Assembly: GCA_038144835.1 (NCBI GenBank)
Contig: JAYQON010000003.1
Span: 1-64,000, forward strand
Reading direction: 5' to 3'
Source of the DNA: JALHOQ01 sp038144835
Lineage (GTDB): Bacteria; Bdellovibrionota; Bdellovibrionia; Bdellovibrionales; UBA1609
DNA: 64,000 nt
Shown here: in pieces, positions 58,912 through 64,000 of the stretch
Layout of the letters: the number at the start of each line of letters is the position of its first letter
Position numbering within the stretch: position 1 is the stretch's first letter
Program-made: the position numbers and the translations under genes
The notes under the pieces: generated by a model
The model's database searches: none
Seen by the model: only the letters and a program-made list of their open reading frames with translations
What the model was told of the DNA's origin: nothing

Positions 58912-60147
58912 ATGAAGTTCAAAACCTTAGTCGCTGTGGTTGCGACTTTAAGTATTGCTGCTCAAGTCTATGCTGCAGAAAATGTTGGCCAAATCGTGAA
59001 TAACGTGGCGCAGAGTGAAGAAGTGACACAAGCGCCAGCCGCCGGAGTGGTCATTTTGAATACCAATACCAACTCCAACACCAACACAACCAGCGCCAGC
59101 ACCACTGCGGCAGGGGTTGCCACGAGCACGGTGCAACCGGCGACAGTGGTTGAAGCTGTGCCCGGAGTTGATTCACGAGCCGAGTCTCTGCGTAAGGCAC
59201 GTCAGAATGCAGAATTGCAGACCCAGGCCATCGTTGTCGAGAAGTTGGAAGAATCACGTTTGAGAGAGGAACAACAGCGAGCTCAGCGTCTTTTTGGGAC
59301 AAAAATAGAGGCGCAAACAGCAACAACAACCGTGACAACTCCGGTGGCTGCTCCAGTCGCAACCCAGACTGTGGCTCCGGTCGTAGCTCCAGCCGAAGTT
59401 AAACCAACGCAAGTGACCATTGAGAAAGTAGAAATTATTCAGCCGGCGGCCTCGGCTCCTGCAGTTGTGTCCGCAGAAGCTCCAGTTGTTCCTGTGGCCA
59501 CACCAGTCATTACAATCACAGAAGAACCAGTTGTTGCAGCTAAGAGTGTCTTGATTGTTGACGATGGCGCAGAGAAAAAAGAGAAATCTAAGGATCGATT
59601 GTATGTAACTGGATTGGTGGGAGCCGTTAACTATGACGCGAGCAACGTTAAAAGTAACGGTGCCGTCGGTATTGGTGTTGGTATGCTTCTAAAAAGCAAC
59701 TGGTCTGTAGAGGCTTCGTATTTATATTCAAATCACAACATAGATACGTTCTGGCAGCCTAACTTGTATCGAGATCTGAATCAGCACGACATTCAAGGGG
59801 CAGCGAAATATTATTTTCAACTTGGTAAAATCAAACCTTTTGTGGGTGGTTCGGCGACGTATATCGTGCGTAAGTATTCTGATCGAGTGATTAACAATTA
59901 TGTTTATACGATGATCAACAATTACACGACCTCAGAAGAAACCCACTCTCTCAACGTCAGTGTTCTTGGTGGCGTGGATTTTGAGATAGATAAGAATATC
60001 CTTGTCGGAGCAAGCATGGACTGGAGTGCCAATGTTGCCAACAATAACGGCATCCGCTTTTCTGATTATGGATTGCCGGAGAATACGAAGGCACTTGAGG
60101 AGATGCGTGCACTGACTTTTAAGTTGAATGCTAAACTACTGTTCTAA
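58912..60147 (+). CDS. Outer-membrane barrel protein with long low-complexity N-terminal arm
   Basis: Signal peptide MKFKTLVAVVATLSIAAQVYAA. Residues about 40-230 are Thr/Ala/Val/Pro-rich and low-complexity, including an Asn-Thr repeat (NTNTNSNTNT) and PVAAPVATQTVAPVVAP, with a short charged helix (SLRKARQNAELQTQAIVVEKLEESRLREEQQRAQRL). From residue 228 on (DRLYVTGLVGAVNYD) an eight-strand barrel like OmpA's N-terminal domain follows (SVEASYLYSNHNI; GAAKYYFQLGKIKPFVGGSATYIV; LNVSVLGGVDFEI; LVGASMDWSANV), ending LLF. The arm may reach across the periplasm. A terminator follows 50 bases after the stop. Confidence 0.8.
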   Translation: MKFKTLVAVVATLSIAAQVYAAENVGQIVNNVAQSEEVTQAPAAGVVILNTNTNSNTNTTSASTTAAGVATSTVQPATVVEAVPGVDSRAESLRKARQNAELQTQAIVVEKLEESRLREEQQRAQRLFGTKIEAQTATTTVTTPVAAPVATQTVAPVVAPAEVKPTQVTIEKVEIIQPAASAPAVVSAEAPVVPVATPVITITEEPVVAAKSVLIVDDGAEKKEKSKDRLYVTGLVGAVNYDASNVKSNGAVGIGVGMLLKSNWSVEASYLYSNHNIDTFWQPNLYRDLNQHDIQGAAKYYFQLGKIKPFVGGSATYIVRKYSDRVINNYVYTMINNYTTSEETHSLNVSVLGGVDFEIDKNILVGASMDWSANVANNNGIRFSDYGLPENTKALEEMRALTFKLNAKLLF

Positions 60148-60199
60148 GTTTCGATTTCGGATTTAAGAACGGTGGTTTTGCCCCCCTGGTTCTCTCTGT

Positions 60200-60229
60200 A
60201 GCTGGGCCTCGAACAGGCCCAGCTTTTTG
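60200..60229 (+). terminator. Rho-independent terminator
   Basis: AGCTGGGCCT and AGGCCCAGCT pair perfectly over 10 bp around CGAAC... loop and run into TTTTT. Fifty bases after the barrel gene. Confidence 0.9.
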
Positions 60230-60272
60230 TTTGATTGGCTGATCGATGACAGTTCGGTAAGAATAAAAGAAT

Positions 60273-60905
60273 ATGAAATGGCTTATCTTAATAGTTCTTG
60301 GGTTTATCCTTGCGCAGGCTCGCGCTGAGTTGGTTTCAACGGGTGTGGGTTTAATCCGTAATCAGACTGTGACTAGCCGAGAGGTGCAGATCCAGAGTTT
60401 GCTCGAAGTCGCTCTGAATGACGGTCAGGCCAAAGACAAACTTAAGCTTTTGGCGATTGACTCCAGGGCATTCAGTGAAGCGGTCTCCCAAGTTTTGCTT
60501 GAGACAGTGATTGCTATGGAAGCTGAAAACTTCAACTTGGTTCGGGTGGAGGATAAAGATCGTCAGGCAGCGGAAGTTAAGGCATTGAAAATATTAAAAA
60601 AAACGTCATTCTGGAAAAATCTTCAAGTGTCTCAGCGCGAACTCGAACATGGCATAAAACGTAAGATTCAGGCCAAAAAATTCATCCAGCTTCGTGCCCA
60701 GTCATCAGCTTTGCCGGTCACCGATGGCGAAGCGCAAAAATATTTTAATGAGAATCGTTTAAAATTTGGTGAATTGCCCTTTGAAAATTTGAAAGAAAAC
60801 ATTAAATCCTACCTTGTTCGCGTGCATGTGGACCAGCGCCTTAAAGACTGGTACGACGTGCTTCTTAATAAATATCAGGTTAAGAATTTGATTGCGGAGA
60901 TATAG
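60273..60905 (+). CDS. SurA-N-like periplasmic chaperone without isomerase domain
   Basis: Signal peptide MKWLILIVLGFILAQARA. The 190-aa helical mature part follows the SurA N-terminal chaperone pattern: VGLIRNQTVTSREVQIQSLLEVAL, AVSQVLLETVIAMEAENFNLVRVED, VSQRELEHGIKRKIQAKKFIQL and a closing VTDGEAQKYFNENRLKFGE...LPFENLKENIKSYLVR. The parvulin domain is missing, so it would hold outer-membrane proteins unfolded but not isomerise proline. Its stop overlaps the start of the GNAT gene by one base (TAGTG), so the two are coupled. Confidence 0.75.
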   Translation: MKWLILIVLGFILAQARAELVSTGVGLIRNQTVTSREVQIQSLLEVALNDGQAKDKLKLLAIDSRAFSEAVSQVLLETVIAMEAENFNLVRVEDKDRQAAEVKALKILKKTSFWKNLQVSQRELEHGIKRKIQAKKFIQLRAQSSALPVTDGEAQKYFNENRLKFGELPFENLKENIKSYLVRVHVDQRLKDWYDVLLNKYQVKNLIAEI

Positions 60906-61360
60906 TGTCCGAGGAACAGGCAGAAATCGAAGTACTGACGCTCAAGCATCTTCCCCAGCTGGTGGGCATAATGGACAGTGTGTATCGGCGCACCCGAAAT
61001 CCAATAGGGGGGCTGTGGAATAAGGATCTTTTGCGCCAAGAATTGGAAATAGGGCAGGGAGTTGGACTCAACGTCGCGGGTTTTGGTCTGGCGGCCTTCG
61101 TTTTGTTTCGGCACTACGATATGCATCGCGAAATCACCGTCCTTGCCACGCATCCCGATCGACAGCGTCGTGGAGATATGAACTTCCTTTTAGGTTATAT
61201 GTTGGATCGCAAATCGCCCCAAGAGCGTATCTGGTTGGAGGTTCACGCTGACAATGAACCAGCCTTGGGTCTTTATGGTACTCTCGGGTTCAGCCAGGTA
61301 GGGCGTCGTCCTAAGTACTATCGAGACGGCGGCGATGCTCTGCTTATGACTCTAGGATAA
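60905..61360 (+). CDS. GNAT-family N-acetyltransferase (RimI-like)
   Basis: Acetyl-CoA-dependent N-acetyltransferase. Motif A: ITVLATHPDRQRRGDMNFLLGYML (family V-P-xQRxGxGxxL, here Gly-Asp-Met); motif B with IWLEVHADNEPALGLYGTLGFSQVGRRPKYYRDGGDALLM is the RimI/RimJ C-terminal pattern. 151 aa, GTG start. The acceptor could be a ribosomal protein N-terminus or something else; only family is certain. Follows the SurA-like gene and is followed by a terminator. Confidence 0.88.
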   Translation: MSEEQAEIEVLTLKHLPQLVGIMDSVYRRTRNPIGGLWNKDLLRQELEIGQGVGLNVAGFGLAAFVLFRHYDMHREITVLATHPDRQRRGDMNFLLGYMLDRKSPQERIWLEVHADNEPALGLYGTLGFSQVGRRPKYYRDGGDALLMTLG

Positions 61361-61402
61361 AGACTTGCCATCGCTTAGGAATTTAGGTTATTACATTGAG
61401 CC

Positions 61403-61428
61403 GAGAGGGCGAAGAGCCCTCTTTTTTT
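61403..61428 (+). terminator. Rho-independent terminator before rimP
   Basis: AGAGGGC and GCCCTCT form a 7-bp stem around GAAGA, followed by a run of seven T. It separates the GNAT gene from the rimP-nusA-infB operon. Confidence 0.88.
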
Positions 61429-61463
61429 GTGTCATCATCTTACCACGTGTATGAGGGTTTCCG

Positions 61464-61970
61464 TTGTTGACCGAGAGTCAGATGGAGCGCATCCGCAGTT
61501 TTGCGGAAGAAGTGGCAGCTCGCGAGGGTTGCCTTTTATATGATCTGGAATTCCGAGAAGGTCCGGGGCGGACCTTGCGCGTCTTCATCGACAAGGAACC
61601 TGGTGGGGTCAGTATCGATGATTGTGTCAATGTTTCTAGGGGTTTAAATCTTCGTTTAGATGTTGAGGATGCCATGCCTGGAGGGGCTTATGATCTCGAA
61701 GTCTCTTCTCCCGGGTTGGATCGTAAACTGACTCAATTGTGGCATTACGAAAAAGCAACCGGAAAGACGGTGCAGATCAAGTACTGGGATGAGGCCCGCC
61801 AGACTAAGTCTTATGAAGGCAATCTGGTGGCGTTGATAGATGGGCATTTGGAGTTTGAAAATTCCAAGGGTCCATTTTCGGTGAATTTTGAAAACGTGCA
61901 AAAGGGCCGGGTGGTGTTGGTGGATGCTCTCCCGAAAAAGCCGGCTCCGGGAAAGAAGAAAAAGAGGTAG
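61464..61970 (+). CDS. rimP: Ribosome maturation factor RimP
   Basis: 30S assembly factor. TTG 61464 has GAGG seven bases upstream; the protein begins LLTESQMERIRSFAEEVAAREGCLLYDLEFR with the family GxxxLYDLE. Also VFIDKEPGGVSIDDCVNVSRGLNLRLD, YDLEVSSPGLDRKL, and a C-terminal Lys-rich tail (KKPAPGKKKKR). 168 aa. First gene of the rimP-nusA-infB set, with nusA two bases after its stop. Confidence 0.94.
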   Translation: MLTESQMERIRSFAEEVAAREGCLLYDLEFREGPGRTLRVFIDKEPGGVSIDDCVNVSRGLNLRLDVEDAMPGGAYDLEVSSPGLDRKLTQLWHYEKATGKTVQIKYWDEARQTKSYEGNLVALIDGHLEFENSKGPFSVNFENVQKGRVVLVDALPKKPAPGKKKKR

Positions 61971-61972
61971 TT

Positions 61973-63379
61973 ATGGCAGAGAACGTATTTTCCGACTTGA
62001 GCCGATTGATTGACCAGTTGGGCAAGGATAAGGGCATCGACAAAGCCGTTGTCATTGAGGCGATTGAGCAGGGTATGGAGTTGGCAGCTCGTAAAAAATA
62101 CGGGACCTACCGCGAAATTGAGGCCAAATATAATGAAGAAATCGGTGAAGTTGAACTGTTTGAGTTCAAAGAAGTGGTGAATGACGAAGATTTTATTGAT
62201 GAAGAAGTAGAAATCAAACTGAGCGAAGCTTTGGAGCTCGACCCCGAAGCGCAATTGAATGATTCGATCGGTCGCAAACTTGAAAGCGGTGATCTTGGTC
62301 GTATTGCTGCTCAGACCGCTAAGCAAATTATCATGCAGAAGGTGCGTGAGGCAGAGCGTGACATTATTTTTGCAGAGTTTGAGCAGCGTAAAGGTGAAGT
62401 CGCTTCAGGGATCGCCAGGCGTGTGGAACGTGGTGCAATTGTTGTGGATTTGGGGCGCACGGAAGCCTATATCCCGCCGCGTGAGCAAATTCCGGGCGAA
62501 GTTTACAAGCCCGGTGATCGTATACAGGGATACATTTCAGACGTTCGCGCCTCAACACGTGGTCCTCAGATCATCATGTCGAGAGCAGATGAGCGCTATT
62601 TGATGAAGCTGTTCGAAGTTGAAGTGCCTGAGATATATGACGGCATTGTTGAAATCATGGCTGCGGCTCGTGAGCCTGGGCAACGTGCGAAGATTGCAGT
62701 ACGGAGCAAAGATGCTGCCGTAGATCCGGTGGGTGCATGCGTTGGTATGAAGGGCAGTCGCGTGCAAAATATCGTGCAGGAGTTGCGAGGCGAAAAGATC
62801 GATATCGTTAATCACGATGAGGATCCGGCACGTTTCGTTTGTAATGCTTTGGCTCCCGCCGAAATTTCAAAAGTTTTTCTCGATGAGAACAATCGCGAGA
62901 TGGAAGTGGTTGTTCCAGACAACCAACTCAGCCTGGCGATCGGCAAAAAGGGGCAAAACGTGCGTCTGGCCGCGAAGCTAACTGGCTGGAAATTAGATAT
63001 TATGTCTGAAAGCAACATGGCTCAGAAGACGGCCCAGGCCATTCTCAATCTCATGCTCGTACCGGGCATGACCGAAACCATGGCGCAAAATATTTATCAA
63101 TCAGGTTTTTCATCTGTTCAGGCGATTGCTGAAGCAGATGCAGATCAGATTGGTACGATTCCCGGTTACGGAGATGGAGCCAAGGCACAAAAGCTCATTG
63201 ATGACGCTAAGGCCTTGATCGAGCAGTACAAAGCCGAAGGTAAGGAATTGCCAACAGTAAGCGCTAAGGGTGAAGGTGCGGGCAAAGAGGCCCAGGCTTC
63301 TGCCGATGCGAAGAGCTTGGCTGAAGCCCGTTTGCGTGAAGAGATGGCTCAGCTTGCAGCCAAAAAGGAGAATGAGTGA
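61973..63379 (+). CDS. nusA: Transcription termination/antitermination factor NusA
   Basis: RNA polymerase-associated factor. N-terminal domain (VFSDLSRLIDQLGKDKGID), S1 domain (GEVASGIARRVERGAIVVDLGRTEAYIPPREQIPGE), two KH domains (VGACVGMKGSRVQNIVQEL; NQLSLAIGKKGQNVRLAAKLTGW) and one C-terminal acidic/HhH unit (LMLVPGMTETMAQNIYQSGFSSVQAIAEADADQIGTIPGYG). 468 aa with a charged Ala-rich tail. It overlaps infB by four bases (GTGA). Confidence 0.97.
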   Translation: MAENVFSDLSRLIDQLGKDKGIDKAVVIEAIEQGMELAARKKYGTYREIEAKYNEEIGEVELFEFKEVVNDEDFIDEEVEIKLSEALELDPEAQLNDSIGRKLESGDLGRIAAQTAKQIIMQKVREAERDIIFAEFEQRKGEVASGIARRVERGAIVVDLGRTEAYIPPREQIPGEVYKPGDRIQGYISDVRASTRGPQIIMSRADERYLMKLFEVEVPEIYDGIVEIMAAAREPGQRAKIAVRSKDAAVDPVGACVGMKGSRVQNIVQELRGEKIDIVNHDEDPARFVCNALAPAEISKVFLDENNREMEVVVPDNQLSLAIGKKGQNVRLAAKLTGWKLDIMSESNMAQKTAQAILNLMLVPGMTETMAQNIYQSGFSSVQAIAEADADQIGTIPGYGDGAKAQKLIDDAKALIEQYKAEGKELPTVSAKGEGAGKEAQASADAKSLAEARLREEMAQLAAKKENE

Positions 63380-64000
63380 ATCAGTTAAAGGTATTTGAGT
63401 TCGCCAAAGAGATTGGCGTAGAAACTCTGGCCTTGATGGACAAGATCCGCGAGTGGAAACTGCCGGTCCGCAGCCACATGGCCACGTTAGACGAAGCTAT
63501 GATGGCGGAGATTCGCTCACGCTTGCAGCAGGCTAGTCAGTCGGCAGCGGCTGCGAAGACCAAAAAGAAAACAGCGACGCGCAAAAAGAGTGAAGCTCCA
63601 GTTTCTGCCGCTACGGCAAAGGCCGGTGCTACCAAAGGTGCGGTCAGCAAAACTAAAGCGGCCACTGGCTCAACTGTAAAGCGCGGCGGAGCGAAAACAG
63701 TGACTGCGGCGGCCCCGGAAGAAGTTTCTGCCGAAAGTAAGGCCGCGCGCTCGACGGTCATTCGTCGCAAGGCGGGTGAAGCAGAAATCAAAGCCCAAGA
63801 AGCCGCAGCTCAGGCTGCGCTAGAAGAAGCAATGGCGGCAGCTGCAGCGTCCACAGTTGTTGAACCTCCTGGCGAGACGCTTTCCTTTTATGAGATGGAG
63901 ACTACGGTGGAGGCTGAGCCTATTCCTGCCTCTTCAGGCGACGCAAACGAGGCTCCGCAAGCTCCGGTAGTTATTCGCCCGCCAGAGGATATGATTCCTA
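63376..64000 (+). CDS. infB: Translation initiation factor IF-2, N-terminal part, cut by window end
   Basis: GTG 63376 with AAGGAG five bases upstream, overlapping the nusA stop. It begins MNQLKVFEFAKEIGVETLALMDKIREWKLPVRSHMA, the IF2-N domain (family VxELAKELGV...LL-L...G--VKSHMS), then turns into the Lys/Ala-rich linker typical of IF-2 (KKKTATRKKS, AAAPEEV, VIRRKAGEAEIKAQEAAAQAALEEAM). The GTP-binding domain lies beyond the window. Open to the last base. The rimP-nusA-infB order supports it. Confidence 0.92.
   Translation, partial: MNQLKVFEFAKEIGVETLALMDKIREWKLPVRSHMATLDEAMMAEIRSRLQQASQSAAAAKTKKKTATRKKSEAPVSAATAKAGATKGAVSKTKAATGSTVKRGGAKTVTAAAPEEVSAESKAARSTVIRRKAGEAEIKAQEAAAQAALEEAMAAAAASTVVEPPGETLSFYEMETTVEAEPIPASSGDANEAPQAPVVIRPPEDMIP

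Overview
The window reads as a chromosomal segment of a Gram-negative, LPS-bearing bacterium, most likely one of the Bdellovibrionota (the Bdellovibrio lineage). This is an inference from gene content: lpxC, kdsA, lptF/G, a multi-POTRA Omp85 protein beside tamB, many secreted trypsin- and subtilisin-like proteases and lineage-specific lipoproteins, and a TPR plus winged-helix regulator. No plasmid, phage, IS element or CRISPR array is visible, and base composition looks even throughout. Ten Ns at 42077-42086 show it comes from a draft scaffold.

Layout. 1-4.3 kb: 3' end of a leucyl aminopeptidase, a conserved unknown, an MlaC-like protein and fadD. 4.3-7 kb: a degenerate QueD-family protein, a coiled-coil exported protein, a YceI protein and gpmA. 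7-12.8 kb: a peptide-binding protein, lon and a nucleoside permease. 12.9-17.4 kb: secreted hypothetical proteins, a trypsin-like protease, an RNA m5C methyltransferase and a lipoprotein. 17.4-25.3 kb: an operon of a TPR protein, tamB and a seven-POTRA Omp85 protein. 25.4-29 kb: efp, a TPR protein and ruvCAB. 29-33 kb: exported proteins including a second trypsin-like protease. 33-42 kb: lpxC, ald, a ComEC homologue split in two, a YbgF-like and a LysM protein, dprA, lptF/G and kdsA. 42-45 kb: a pseudo-receiver protein, a REC-DUF4388-TPR protein and thioredoxin. 45-51 kb: the mreC-mreD-mrdA-rodA wall-elongation operon and ppiD. 51.4-54.5 kb: lipoproteins around a frameshifted regulator. 54.6-58.6 kb: a subtilase fused through a membrane helix to a PilZ domain, an ArsR/thioredoxin/DUF6132/DUF302 cassette, and tRNA-Leu(CAA). 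58.9-64 kb: an outer-membrane barrel, a SurA-like chaperone, a GNAT enzyme and rimP-nusA-infB.

How the genes work together. Much of the window serves the envelope: LPS synthesis and export, outer-membrane protein assembly (Omp85, TamB, PpiD, SurA-like), side-wall peptidoglycan (MreC/D, PBP2, RodA) and exported proteases. DNA processing (RuvABC, DprA, ComEC) and translation or transcription factors (EF-P, RimP, NusA, IF-2) make up the housekeeping part.

The most unusual items are the subtilase-PilZ fusion, which would link c-di-GMP inside the cell to a protease outside; a QueD-like protein that has lost its metal and catalytic residues; a hairpin that masks the ribosome binding site of the MlaC-like gene; a regulator broken by two compensating single-T indels; and a scaffold gap that looks artificial, because the same nine bases flank it and merging them repairs the gene.
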